Shown here: piece by piece, positions 10,291-22,000 of the stretch
Position numbering within the stretch: position 1 is the stretch's first letter
How the letters are laid out: each line of letters starts with the position of its first letter
Source: Platycnemis pennipes
Taxonomy: Eukaryota; Arthropoda; Insecta; Odonata; Platycnemididae
Reading direction: 5' to 3'
Length of the DNA: 64,000 nt
NCBI GenBank assembly: GCA_933228895.1
Contig: OW121857.1
Coordinates: 76,751,672-76,815,671, forward strand
Program-made: the position numbers and the translations under genes
Notes under the pieces: generated by a model
What the model was told of the DNA's origin: nothing
Database searches by the model: none
Seen by the model: the letters and a program-made list of their open reading frames with translations, nothing else

Positions 10291-10638
10291 TTTTTAATAA
10301 AAATTTTACAAAATAATGTTTAATTCCGGTGTAAAAAAGGTATATTTTTCCTTCATTACAACCATTTTTCCCCTAGTACATACGTAATTTCAAGTGTGAT
10401 TGTAAAAAGAGTGTTGAAGTAAGGTAGGTTCCCATTTCTGTAAATGCCTATAAAATATTTATTACTGAAAGTATAAAATTACAGACAAAATTAGACGAAT
10501 TTCATTTTGTAGCAAAACCATAAGGTGTACCAACAGTGCATCTACTTTTACCCTTCACGTTGCATCCAGGATGCATGGCAGGGATGAATAATTTACATGC
10601 ATACATTTGACAGAAAGAGCTAAGTGACTCTGACTTAC

Positions 10639-10722
10639 GTTGCGATAAACGTTCACTGATGAGTAATGCTACTTGTTCGCTAAAACGTTTGTACGGCATA
10701 TAGCAAATAAATTGAGGAGATG
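10639..10722 (-). CDS. candidate internal exon, unknown protein
   Basis: An 84-nt minus-strand segment with the best splice context in the window: acceptor CTCTTGCCCTTATTAACAG and donor GTAAGTCAGAG. Only one frame is open, reading SPQFICYMPYKRFSEQV then ALLISERLSQ, with one nucleotide carried to the next exon (7674-7756), whose phase matches. Incoming phase is 1. Amphipathic and helix-prone. No family is recognised. The frame also continues through both splice sites, so an unspliced open frame remains formally possible. Confidence 0.5.
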
Positions 10723-11429
10723 CTGTTAATAAGGGCAAGAGAATAAGATTTTCCAAGAACGAACAAGAGGACTTGAACATGAATCAATTTATTCCTGCTT
10801 CGGCTCTTATTTTAGCAGGTCATCGAGCGCATCAAGAAAGATGTATTACTGATGAGTTTGGTAGGAATTCAAACGGTATAATATAATGATCAAAATATAT
10901 CATGGTTATAATAAAACAACTAATTAAGTAATTATTCATAGAGGAAAACGGCATATAATATTTCACCATTGGAATGGACGGGAATATTTGCTTGAGTGGA
11001 ATTTCTAGGGACGTTTGATTCGAGAACAAGCCATGTTTGATTAGCTTTTAACGGCATTTGGAGAAGAGTCGATAAATTTCCCTAAAATTCTCATGAATTA
11101 GCATCCATCTGGAAAACGGGATTTTTCTGAAAATGTCTGCCACTATCAGGAGATAAACCCATGCCACCTGATATTTTAGGTATCGCACCAACAAAGTCTC
11201 GGAAATGTTAGTAGTTTGGGCACAAGTCTCAATTTCATTCTGTAGAACGATTAAATGACTACGGCCAAAGCAATCAATATTTACGATGCAGTCAGTCCTT
11301 GGAGTCATACCGATGCATCATAGAGTCTAGACAGAATGGGTGATGAAGCGTCAAATAAGTAAATTTAAAGATCATCTTCCATCTTCTACGAATATCAGAT
11401 AGTATCAAACTACTAGCGCCGCCTAATAT
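10723..11429. other. unassigned sequence with an undecided minus-strand frame
   Basis: A minus-strand frame (11048-11308) contains an acceptor-like TTAATCGTTCTACAG, a 24-codon stretch (ETCAQTTNISETLLVRYLK) and a GTGGCA donor-like site. Phase 0 in and out does not connect directly to 10639-10722. Kept as undecided rather than called. Confidence 0.3.
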
Positions 11430-12165
11430 TGCAGTCATTGCTTTCAGTCCACAAACATCTATTCCCACCTTTCCCTCACGCGCACACGTTCGCTAATATA
11501 TGGGATCCACACGAGGGATGTATGATCAAGGAATTAGAGCGTGAGCAAAGGAGGTGGGCAAGATTTGTCAAAGGCCGTTACGTTAATTTTGTTAGTGTAA
11601 CAGAGAAATTGGGAGAGGAATTACTATCAGAACGCGGGATAAAATTTATACAAGCCTTTTAGAAAAAAAGCTAATAATATTGCAGATTACACTTATTATA
11701 TATTAAGAATGCCAGCCTATTACGCTAGATTTGATGAAAAACAATATTAGAGGGCCTCTCGTAACGATATAGATTTAGGAATAATTCAATTTTTCCCCGT
11801 GTACCATAAGAGAACATAATAAGCAACATAGCAAGGAGATAGACCAGTGAAATATTGTAATCCGTACAGCACGAAGCATATTTTAGCATCACTGCATACA
11901 TGCAAGGAAAATGTATGTATTATAATATTTAAAAAGAAAATGCTTGTCCTATTAGTAATCACTTCATTACTATGTATATACTAGCCATTACGTTGTGCGT
12001 TAATCTTACATATCTATGTATAACATGTTTCCGTGAAGCTGAAGTTCAAGTGAAGTGAAGTATTACCTCTTAGTTGCATATAAGTAGTGCATGCATGGTG
12101 TCCTTCCACCCCCTGCCACACACCGTCGCGGTGGCTCGCAATGTATTACGTACATCTAGATGAAC
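11430..12165 (+). mobile_element. CR1/Jockey-type LINE 3' fragment
   Basis: The ORF2 C-terminus is legible at about 11495-11660: WDPHEGCMIKELEREQRRW then ARFVKGRYVNF, the WDPH...(Q)RRAARFV motif of Jockey/CR1-superfamily ORF2. Frame breaks follow. The 3' tip at about 12085-12165 shows GTAGTGCATGCATGGTGTCC, CCCCTGCCACACACCGTCG and GCGGTGGCTCGC. The adjacent sequence received a hAT MITE at 12174. Confidence 0.82.
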
Positions 12166-12488
12166 ACACACATTAGGGATGCCACATCAACATCGATTCA
12201 TCGGACTACTCGATGATTTTAGTCCAAGGCATCGAAAACATCGAGTGGTGAGAGAGTAGACGAAACATCGACTCGCTGATTTCAAAATACTCAACATCGT
12301 ACCGACATTTTAGTCAATTGCGAGGTGAAGACCTGAGAGTGAGAAGACATGAAAACATTCGAGGTATCGGAAAATCGGTGTTTTTTGCCGATGAATGTTT
12401 CTTGAGTGGCGAGAACTTTTACTAACAACGAAATATTTCCTACTCTTTCCTAATATTTTCTATTCGATGTGGCACCCCTAACACACAT
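12166..12488. mobile_element. hAT-type MITE with perfect 8-bp TSD
   Basis: The element 12174-12480 has terminal inverted repeats TAGGGATGCCACATC and GATGTGGCACCCCTA (one mismatch) and the identical 8-bp direct duplication ACACACAT at 12166-12173 and 12481-12488. An 8-bp duplication and short TIRs define the hAT superfamily. It is 307 bp with no coding capacity. The interior is rich in CATCGA/TCGATG words. Confidence 0.92.
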
Positions 12489-12519
12489 GCTCCACACTCC
12501 GTTCCTCTTTAAGTGGAGA

Positions 12520-12605
12520 TCTCTCCTAGATTCAAACCAGAGACCCTTCTGTCATATAGCCAACGCTCAAACCCCTGAGCAATGTAATAACTTGGAAATT
12601 TTTTT
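12520..12605 (-). mobile_element. tRNA-like SINE fragment
   Basis: The minus strand has a box-A-like TGAGCGTTGGCTATATGAC and a box-B-like GGTTTGAATCTAGG. It does not fold as a clean tRNA, and no CCA-ready acceptor stem is visible. Confidence 0.4.
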
Positions 12606-12960
12606 TATAAAAATGTGCTGAAAAATTTTTAAACGCCAATTAACCTTACGTTGAGCAATTAATCTAACTTGTCTTCACTTTGTCCCCGAAAGTTCAAAAG
12701 AGGCGAATAATGATTGACTTTCGTTTCACTTCATCCATGACATTCCCTTCGTGCAAGTGCTTATTTCCGGGTGCACTGAGGAAATGGGCACCCAATGTAT
12801 TCCGGTCGTAACTTGTGATACGCCCTGGGCAATTAAAATAAAACACCAATACAACGCAATTCGAGCGCATGGAGAAACAGCAAGCGGCGACGAAAAACGA
12901 ACACAAGGAGTTTCGCGGGACGCAGGATTCATTTTTTAACATTTCTGTTCCACTGGGAAG

Positions 12961-13490
12961 TCACTAAGGTAGCGACACCAATCGTACAGTAACCTCTCCC
13001 CTCCTTCTCTCTCGACTCCCCACCCTTCCGCAAAAACGCACGCGGAGCCCACACCGACGCACCTTGTAACTGAAACTTCGGCAAGTGTCTCGGGCGGCCG
13101 TCATAAAAGCCCCTTCGCCTCGTATACCTACCGCCACCATGAGGAATTTTAACTTGTAAAGGTGACTTAGGGGCTTTAACAACCCGAGCGTGTCGGAAGG
13201 CTGGGTTGGGAAGAAGGAAAATTGAAGGGTGTATAGAAGAGAAGGGTCGCGTCCACGACTATATCGTCCGCGCTCCCACAAGGGGAGGGCAAGACAGGGT
13301 CGCCCCCTATCCCACCCATCGAAACCACCGTAGCGCCATCCAAAACCCTCATCGGGGTGGCTCATAAGACGGTCGGGCCCACAAGGTGACGTTCCGGGGG
13401 GATCCCAAGGCATGAGGCCGAAACGCAGTTCAGGGGTTTTTAAGGGACCCATTATTCCACCTCCGATGCCTCCATCTAGGGTCATGTTCC
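12961..13490. other. GC-rich block, non-coding
   Basis: GC-rich stretch with a 173-codon minus-strand frame starting MTLDGGIGGGIMGPLKTPEL. The translation shows no domain and mixed Pro/Gly/Arg content. Similar GC-rich islands with long frames occur elsewhere in the window, so I treat it as non-coding. The 12606-12960 stretch before it shows nothing supported. Confidence 0.45.
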
Positions 13491-14082
13491 CTCGCTATAT
13501 ATGACCCTCACCTAAATCGCTTGAATTTTATCAGTCGTGGTAAGCGGATAACTACCCTACCTTCCCCGCTCATCGCTATCCTACACCGTTAGTTCGCCTT
13601 ATCCCCACGATGCGAAGGTATTTAAAAATCAATGGCCTTTTTCTAAGTCCGTTCCGACAGTATAATTTAATGTGCGGGAAGTATTTCGCATGAAACTGCG
13701 TGTAGTATGTATGGATTCATCGTGCGAAGCAAGGGCTGTGGAAATCCCAATGGTTTTCCTAAGGAAACCGGTGGATGGAAGAATCCGAGAATGTCTAATA
13801 AACGTTTTGCATTTTAAAAAATCAATCGAAAGGAAGCACATAAAAGTGAAAAATCACAATACATTTAACATAACTGCAAGTAAAATGTGAACTTCATCCG
13901 AACTATTTATGTTAAGTGAACGTATAAGTACACTCAGCTACATATTTACCGAGTATTTTGATGCAAAATAAATAAAATTGGTTTATTTATCGACAATTAT
14001 CTATCTCCTTCAAGATATTCATGATACAGAAAAATAAAGCCGCACAATTACCTCTTTGTATTTAAAAATGGAACACTGACAA
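13491..14082. other. unassigned sequence
   Basis: No supported feature. Frames at 13629-13841 (minus) and 13672-13890 (plus) cover the same DNA and neither is convincing. Confidence 0.4.
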
Positions 14083-14144
14083 TGGTTTCAACACATATGT
14101 CTCATTATCCGTACGCTGACGATGACACTTGAGTGTTGAAACCA
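14083..14144. repeat. hairpin, 12-bp arms
   Basis: TGGTTTCAACAC (14083-14094) and GTGTTGAAACCA (14133-14144) flank a loop containing GCTGACGATGAC. The arrangement of a GATGA loop beside TTTCAAC/GTTGAAA arms is also seen in the larger foldback at 24983-25157, so it may be the core of a related MITE. Confidence 0.5.
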
Positions 14145-16189
14145 AGGTCTGAGTTCTAGCGTTAAACACAGTGCGAAAATAGTAAGTTTCTTTTTTTTTG
14201 TGTCACGAATATACAGAACTTTCACAAAGTAGGTACGCCTAACGCAGTTAATTGCCTTCAACTAAGCTTTAATAAATTCAATACACGAATGGCAACAAAA
14301 AGACTCTGGAAACACTTCTAGAAACTACTTCCTTGTAGGGTCTTCAGTAATCTCCGCGAATATCCTCAATGGACTCAAAATACCTACCATAGTGGTGAGT
14401 GACTTTGAGGAACAAAATAATGCCACGTCAAAACTTTCCCCATATATCTATGTGGTGAAATCTGGCCAAATATTACATTTTTATCGTCGATACATGAATT
14501 ATCTTATTCAAGCATGCCTTCAGAATCTCTTTGCGGTGTTCTTTTTGAAGAATAGATTGTTTTTTTTGGAATGGACCAAGAGGTGACGCATCCCAAAATA
14601 TCAACTAAAACCGCGAACTAATTATAAATATGTATATCGTCCCACTCAGCTATCTCCATTAAACTTAAATGAGTTTCACCACCGTTCCTTTAACTTCATC
14701 AAACTTTCGGTTAGCTGAAGACGTTAAAGTCCGACAGGATAGTTTAATCGTAGGTAATGAAATGCCAGCTTGTTACCCATAATTGGAATTAAATATTCAA
14801 AAGAAGAAAGATGTTCACGATAACTTCCACCAGTTTTAAAATGTCTCCAAGGGCATGGTAGCAATGGATAATTGGTATCTGGGCAGCTTGAATAAAATTC
14901 GAAGAAAGCGGAGTGATGAAATTATTACAGCATCAAACAAAGTAAAATTTTGATCGTAGGAAAAATTAATATTACAATGTCATCAACACAGAAGTTAAAT
15001 CTCAGCGGAAACATACAGGAAATGGCTGATCGAGCAAAACGTCAATTAGACTCCGTCAAAAAAGTTTTCTTAAGGCGCAACTTCCGCCGGTTCTCGCCGA
15101 TTTTTTTAAACCATGAAGACACTCCGATAAATTGCCTATTTCTTCCAGATAGCATTAACCCGCTCTTCATTTTATGCGTTTTTTACCGTGTGTTGCTTTC
15201 ACCACAACTGGGCTTAATCTTAGTTGTGTGGAGCTATGACTATCGGAGACGTAAGGCGTTAGTTGATATTTCTCCACTGCACAGAAAAATATGAGTTATG
15301 GTACCACATAGTAGCGTGCTAACTCTGTGAGTTGAGGATGATTTAGAGGATTAGGAGTAAGACAAAGAGATAAATGTATTTTCGTTTGGAGGGGAGTAAG
15401 AAAATCAGTTGCAAGAGAGTAAAAGGCAGAGAATCGTCATGAATCGAGAGTAACAAGGGTCAGAGGAACTTTTAATACGGAGTAATTAGGGAAGAGTTTC
15501 GGGAGGTGAAATAAAGTTGAGGGATAGAAAGAGTTTTATCGCTGTGATGGAGAAATTAACCTAGTAGAATAATGAACTGAAAAACTAAACTTGAGAAGCG
15601 TGAGAGGGAAGAAATCGTTGTAATGATGAGCGGAGAATTTATGACCCTTATATTCATCGGAGTAAACCATGTTTAAAAAAGCAATATGCCATAATTTGTT
15701 CCCATTTCATTATCGTTATTAACTCTGATGTCGCTACCTATCTCTCTTGAGTGTCGCTCCCCAGGATTTAACTCTTATTCCTTCTCTCTTTTTCACGCAG
15801 CACGCACACAGATTTATTATCCCGTCCGTTCTTTCCCCAATCAGAATTCTCATCAACAAACCATTGCCTGAGGACTTGGCCTTCTCGCCCTGTTTTCAAA
15901 CGGGTATTGAAATTAACCTTTTTTTATTCCTTCCCCGTACGCTCAGGGCTAATTCCATTGTTTGTCCAAAATCAATCTCACTCGTCCCAGAAATAAGGGG
16001 ACCCGAAAAAGGAAGTGTAGCGGCGGGAGTAGGGAAAGAGGTGCACCTTTCCCAATCCTCCACACCCTCACCATAACCCTGAACGCACCTTATTCGACAC
16101 ACGTAGAGAGAAAGGGGGGTTACCTTATCTCCTCTCCATCCCACCCCCGCGCCACTTGGAGCAACGAGCAGAGAAGGGGTGAACAAAGT
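14145..16189. other. unassigned sequence
   Basis: No repeat boundary or splice-supported exon was found in two kilobases. A plus-strand frame at 14950-15294 has a short helical-looking patch (IQEMADRAKRQLDSVKKV) but no convincing splice sites. The part after 15740 grades into the GC-rich block that follows. Confidence 0.4.
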
Positions 16190-17200
16190 CATTAATTGGG
16201 ATTCGCACCTTTAAGTGGGGGCAGAATTACAGTTGCCCCCGTCGGCAGTGGTAGATTTCTTAGCGGAAGGGAAAGAGTGGGAGTGAGAGAAAAAAGAAGG
16301 GGATGGAACCCGCAGTGGAATAACGCGAGATTGGTGCTTTTGGGGAGGAGGAGGGAGTGTCGAGAGGGTGGATGGCGAGGTTGGGAAGAGAATTGCTCTT
16401 TCCGGATTTTATTAGGACCATCCCTTCCCGCGATTCGACCAGACTAATATCGCCCGTGCGTAGCGGAGGTTTTCCAGCAATAAGGAAAGGGGGAGGGGGC
16501 TGGTATGTGTGTATGTGGGAGTGAGGTTGATAATTGGGGATCGGGAAAGGGCGGGGGGTTGTGGAGGGTGGAGTTAAAGGAGGAGCTTGAGAACTGAGGA
16601 GGGATGAGGCATGCTAGGTCGGGAAGGTTAGGATCTTAAGGGTTTTAATCGTTTTCGGGGAGATTTCTCTTGCGGATGGTTGAGAGAGAGGGATGTAAGG
16701 AGGGCAAAGAAGCCTTCCACCCCTACTTTTCACCCCCATTCCCTCCCCCACGGATATTTAGGGGGGGGGGGAAGAGAACTTCCAACCCACTCTCACCTAC
16801 CGTACGGGAGAAGGCATGGTTTAATGGGGGGCCCGGCAGGAAGGGAAGTGTGTCTGATTAAGGAATCGTTTTGGTGCGGGGAGGGATTGGATGTTCAAGA
16901 AATTTGGTCGAGGGCCAGGAAAAATCCTTTCGGATGGAATTTTGAGGAGATCGAGGGGAGGGGGAAACACGGAAGGGATGACGGTTGGAAAAGTTGGGAG
17001 AGGGGTAGTCACTGCGGAAGAGTCCTGACGTTTTCGGTGGGGTTTGGAGGAAGGAATTGGACTCGGTTTTAACGGGAGAGGTCGCAAAGATGTATGACTT
17101 GGATTTGTGAGCATGGGAAGTCGCTGAGGCCTCCCTCCCCGGGTAGAGGGAAATAGGACTGAGGTAGCGTTTGAGGTTCGGAAGGTGGGGGACTGCGGCA
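16190..17200. other. long purine-rich block with G11 run
   Basis: The plus strand is strongly G/A-rich for about 1 kb, with a G11 run at 16761-16771. It creates overlapping frames in many registers (for example 16680-17072 plus and 16821-17279 minus) of low-complexity Gly/Arg or Pro/Ser character. No gene is called. Confidence 0.6.
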
Positions 17201-18474
17201 TGGAAGATTGATGCACGCGATCAACCCGTGTAGCAATGTCAAGACACCTCGAGAACTGAATGTTTTTTTCTCTTTTCATTTTACGGGTGTAGCGGTTTTG
17301 CCTGTTTTCTGCGCGTTAAGTGGATTTGCTGAAAAAATGAGCAAACTTCGTGGTTCAAAGGATTTAAGCGAGGAATCTTACGACTTTATCTGACTCTTCG
17401 GTTATCGAATAAATGATGATTTATGCCTTAATTACCTGCTATTGTGAACTGCGGATTTAGAGACATCTCGATTAATGCTGTAATTCTCGTTGAAGCGCAG
17501 TAGAAAAGGCTCCTTGTGGTAAGATGCATTTATCATTGTTTATTTTCAATTACAAGATTCTTAGTGGCAGACCCTACACTCTACCGTAATTATTTTTAGC
17601 TGCAAAACAACCTGGTACTATGTAAAAACCATCTTAATGCCTCTTACAGTGCCACCGCACTTATAACTCGGCATTCCTCGTATTTTATTTTCCCTCTTTT
17701 TTCCTCAGTAAAGTTTTTGACAGATCTTCAGGCATGTGATGCTATATTTATATCCCAAGAGACAATGCCATGTTTTCTTGAATGGGCAATATTTCTCTTA
17801 AATTAGTGCGGCGATTGCCGTAGAAGTTTTCAGATATTACCTCTAAGCCGAAACAAAATTTCTATAGCTAATATTTTCCCTTTTTTCCCCTATATATACT
17901 TTATTTTACCCCGCCAGCTAAAATGTTGCAGGGGGTTTTAGGCCACCAGTCTTGAAATGAGGGAGGAAAGAAAAAAAGAATATAGAAGAAAGTGATGTAG
18001 TGCAATTCAATGGATTGTGTGGTACGGTTCTTCCATTACGGTCGTGGACAGTGCGCTGAAAAGAGTGTCTGTCTGAAAAGAATATTTGTGTTATTGTCCG
18101 CGGTGGGGCGGGGGAGCGTCCGAGGTCATCAACGCAATTTAGGATTCCTATGCATAGGCAGGAAGTAATATTTTTTAGTAAAATTCCTAGGCATACGCAG
18201 GAATTCACAATGTGACCACTAAAAATATCATGATGCACAAACACTTAAGACAGCAAATTGCTTACGGAAATTAATTAAATTTCTTGAGAAAATCAGCAAA
18301 GCAAAATTGTTTATAAGGAACGACATAGTTTTCAGCTCATAAAATGTCATCTTTGAGTATCTGATGACGATGATACCAAAGCGTTAAAAACTAGTTTGTA
18401 CCAATTAATCATAGAAAGTAATATTTTTTGTTGACTTTATTCCACACGTGAAATTCTACAAGGTTGAATATCTT
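17201..18474. other. unassigned sequence
   Basis: No supported feature. A TGATGACGATGATACC motif near 18361 resembles the core of the foldback MITEs but has no visible second arm. Confidence 0.4.
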
Positions 18475-19207
18475 GGCCGTTTTACACGGTTATCGATACA
18501 GCGCAGGCTGTTGCGACAACAGTTGCACAAGAAATATTGCACCGTGTATAGCGACGAATTACGAGGAGAGGCAGTGCCACTGCGCGAACGCTTGCGAGAA
18601 AATTAGAACATGTACTAATCTGATACATGCGTTCGCGCAAGTTTGAAGTTTATTTCTCTCACTAGATGGTGCAGATGTAGCGGCAACGAACTGCCTGCGG
18701 AACTCTAGCAATTAAATAGGTTGTTGACGATTGAGTTGGGTGTTTTTTTTGCACTCAACTCCTTAGGTAGTGAATTAAGTGCAATAATGACTATCTGAGT
18801 GATTAATCACGTGGAAGCTTAAATTTAATTCGTAAAGGAAGAACTAGTTACCTTGGCCCACTGCCGTTCGTTCGTGGTGCAAATTTTGGGCTAAGTATAG
18901 GGGTTTAGAGTCTCCACTATTATGTTTAGACTATGGTTTAAAACATACTTTAAAGTGGTGGTAATTTATCGCATCTTTCACGTCCAATTAATTGCTACTT
19001 AACAGATCTTGACGTTATGCGATATATTGACGGTATTACCGCTACTGAATGGTATATTGGCACTGAAATAATGCACCGACGATTGCACCGTGTAAAGCTA
19101 TTAAGCAAGCGTCCTTGCAATTTTCTACGTCACGGACTTTCGCAGACGACTGCTCAAACGTAATCAACATCAACTTGCGCAGTTTTAATGGCGGTGTAAA
19201 ACGGCTT
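18475..19207. mobile_element. non-autonomous TIR element (GGCCGTTTTACAC family), copy 1
   Basis: Ends are GGCCGTTTTACAC at 18475 and GTGTAAAACGGC ending near 19207. About 230 bp at each end matches, in reverse order, the two ends of the copy at 50771-51879 (shared words include CTAATCTGATACATGC and CGTCAAGATCTGT). There is no transposase. Superfamily is not settled, because target duplications cannot be read at either copy. Confidence 0.8.
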
Positions 19208-19232
19208 TTAGAGCAATTGAGCAACCATATAC

Positions 19233-19476
19233 CAGAGGTTCCTAACACTTTTGTCCCCCCCCCCTTGGCTTTCAGTACATGATTTAGTTATTCCTATTCA
19301 AGTTGATAAAAAAAATAATTCTTAGCTTACCATGGAAATTTAAAATGAAAGAAAAAAGGGAGGTAGGTATTTGGTGTGGCTAACAGACAGCGCCAACAGG
19401 TTAATAACAGTATTCACGGTTATATGGCATTAAATGACCCCCTAGGGGTACGAGATACTCAGGTTGAGAACCCTTG
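19233..19476. mobile_element. hAT-like MITE
   Basis: Ends CAGAGGTTCCTAAC and GTTGAGAACCCTTG are imperfect inverted repeats of the CAGNGGTTCTCAAC type common in hAT elements. The flanking 8-mers do not match, so the copy is old or a boundary is misjudged. It contains a C10 run at 19255-19264. Confidence 0.5.
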
Positions 19477-20624
19477 ATCTAGACCCTACAACAATACTTT
19501 TTCGCCTGTCAACCTAATTCCGGCACTAGTATGAACATATGTTTCCTGAAAACTAACCTCGTATTCTCTACTCTACGAGCTTCTTCATCAAGATTCAACT
19601 CACACTATCTTCTTATAAATAAAAATGGATTGCGCATTTTGTTGGTAAGCGGTTAACTTGGATAATGGCTGGACCGATTTCGCTGAAATCTTCACAATTT
19701 GTTCATCTCCGTTCCGGGACGGTAAACGAGTTATAATATATATTGTAGGAATAATACATGAATTTTAAATTACATTTACAATTTTTCCCATAAGATTACA
19801 CGGAGTTTTACATTTTTCACGATGCAGTGCTTTCATATTTCGTTTAAATATTTCATATTTCATTAAAATACTTAAATTTGTACCGATAGCGTTTATTTTT
19901 CCTTCATCGGAATGTCGAAACTCGGAACTATCTTATTCTTTCGATGTTTTTATGATAAATCATCCAGTTAACGATTTAAACGATTTTTGTAGCTCTTTAA
20001 ATGGGTCTTTCATTGTTGTCTCCGATCCATTTCTGATGTAAACAAACACCGCATTTCATGCAAGAGGGCTATAAATAATGATTCTTTTATTATTGTTGTA
20101 GCAACCAAGAATTTGGAGATTTCAAAAAGTTCACGGGACCCAATCGCATTGAAATGCCCCCAAAAAGAACGAAGATTTATATTCGCAGACATCGCAATGC
20201 TATAATAGGAACAAGGCATTTCTTTTCTTTGATTATACTTAAACATCGATCTTGCAATCGAAATCGAAATGCACATATAATACCTTGAGATTCGTGTGAT
20301 TTCAAATTTAATGGGAAAAATAAGTCATTTGGTTGACATTAAATTCTGACTTTTTTATATTTATATCTATCTTAACATATTAAAAACGAGTGATTTCCCT
20401 TTCCTTTATTTTCCATTTAATCAGACTGTGCCACCGGAACGCGTGGACAGGTACAGCTATTAAAAATATATATCAATTTGCAAAGGGAAATTTTAAAATA
20501 GGGCATCGACAATGAAGAAAAACTTCAATTTAAACATTTACCCATGATAAATAACTATGCATAATTGTTATTATTATGCTGATTGAGTAACTATCCACGT
20601 CAAGTGTATATATTTTGAAATGAC

Positions 20625-20812
20625 CTCGAGAGAAGCTGGGGGCATTTCAAGTACAGTACACCGTCTATCGGATGAGACGTTAAACTGTGGACCCCTTGGC
20701 GCCGTTCGCAAGAGTAGGCTGTCCCTCCATCCTTCTCTGTACAGTTTCCCTTGGCGCAAATGACCTTAGTTGTCGGTCGCCGGCTTTAAAATACTACTAC
20801 TACTAGCGAAGC
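20625..20812 (+). mobile_element. 5'-truncated SINE family 1 inside the Helitron-like element
   Basis: Lacks the tRNA head. The body is recognisable from GGGGGCATTTCAAGTACAGT, GGATGAGACGTTAAACTGTG and CAAATGACCTTAGTTGTCGG. The tail is a CTA microsatellite (ACTACTACTACTA). Confidence 0.75.
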
Positions 20813-21043
20813 CTGGCATTTTCGCTAGATTTATATAGAATCCACCCACGTCGCGTCGGAAGAGAATGTTGAACGATTGAGAAAGTCATGTATACGAAGT
20901 CCTAAGATGTCCATTTCTCGACGCAGTTTGGAACTTGGCATTGCTAAAATAACTATTCAAAATTATATATGAAGTCTTAAATTGCATGCTTAATATATTC
21001 AACTGAGGCATGACATCAAACCAACGGATAGGCCTACATTTGT

Positions 21044-21107
21044 TGAATTTTCTGTAAAGATGCTGGCTGACATGCTGAATTTTCTGTAAAGATGCTGGCT
21101 GACATGC
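21044..21107. repeat. tandem duplication, 32-bp period
   Basis: The 32-bp unit beginning TGAATTTTCTGTAAAGATGC occurs twice with identical sequence, indicating a recent local duplication. Confidence 0.8.
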
Positions 21108-21429
21108 TGAAGTGACTTCAACATCAACACTGACATCAAATCTCGGACAGGTGCTGCTCAATCACGCATTCATTTCATATTGATACCACGATAATAATTA
21201 TTTCTGGAGTAATTGACAAATGAAATCACGAACAATGTTTCCGATGACTCTATATAAAGATGAAATAAATATACACTGGCAGGACAAAGTCTGCCGGGTT
21301 CAGCTAGTACACTAACAATGGGTGAAAACTTTCCCCCGTGCAGTAAAGTACTACTGCGAGCTTTCAAAAAAACATATCCTCGCCTCTCCCCGTTGCGCTT
21401 AATTTAAACCCTCGTAAAAAATTCAACTT

Positions 21430-22000
21430 TTTGTCTTTCTCGGGGAAATCAAAAAAGTTGCCCCGAGAATGTATATTACCACCCCTCACCATCTCTCCTC
21501 ACAGGAACCATTCCGGTTTTTTCCTCTCGCCCTTTCCCAAACCCTTGCCTCAACTCTCCCACCGCGTACCCTATCTCACCTTGTACCCTCTCTCACACAT
21601 AGGCGAGGGTTCCCTCTCCTTGGCGAGTTATTACTCTTCGCAACACTTCATATTTTCGGCCGGACTGTTACGAACGCAGGATTCTCCGTGCATGCTGGCG
21701 TTCCATGCTCCAACCAGTCTTAACTCAACCCCTCCATTCCCGAACTCTACCCAATTCCTTTTTCCCAGCCTCCGCGCACCCTCCTTCTCCCCTTTTCCCC
21801 TCCTTCAATCTTCCCCGCATTTCCTCCGAACTACTTCTTCCTCAGCCATTCTCCCCTTCCCCCTTCATCCCTTCCTTCCCGACAGTCACCCTCTCCTCGC
21901 ACGCCCCCATATTCATCCCTCTAACCGCCCCGAAATCTCGTTATCAGACAAATTCACCGGATTGATTATGTTAAGAGTTTCTCCGTTATGCCGTTATTAG
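21430..22000. other. pyrimidine-rich block
   Basis: A C/T-rich plus strand with three overlapping plus-strand frames (up to 189 codons) made of Ser, Pro, Leu and Phe. This is the expected translation of a pyrimidine tract, so no gene is called. Confidence 0.6.

Larger units (their letters stand above)
19608..21307 (+). mobile_element. non-autonomous Helitron-like element
   Basis: The 5' end (TCTTCTTATAAATAAAAATG, then GCTGGACCGATTTCGCTGAA) resembles Helitron/Helentron-type 5' ends widespread in insects. The 3' end has a short hairpin (GGCAG, loop, CTGCC) followed a few bases later by CTAG before a T, the Helitron 3' signature of hairpin plus CTRR. There are no TIRs and no Rep/helicase. It is interrupted by a SINE fragment at 20625-20812 and a 32-bp tandem duplication at 21044-21107. 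Confidence 0.6.

Noticed and set aside
11048..11308. 86-codon minus-strand frame near the exon at 10639-10722
   Set aside because: Splice-like sites exist, but phase 0 on both sides cannot join the neighbouring exon without another unseen exon.
12964..13485. 173-codon minus-strand open frame
   Set aside because: GC-rich region with few stop codons; no recognisable domain, splice context or supporting neighbour. Kept as a GC-rich block.
21431..22000. 189-codon plus-strand open frame
   Set aside because: Ser/Pro/Leu/Phe-only translation of a pyrimidine tract, with overlapping frames in other registers and no domain.
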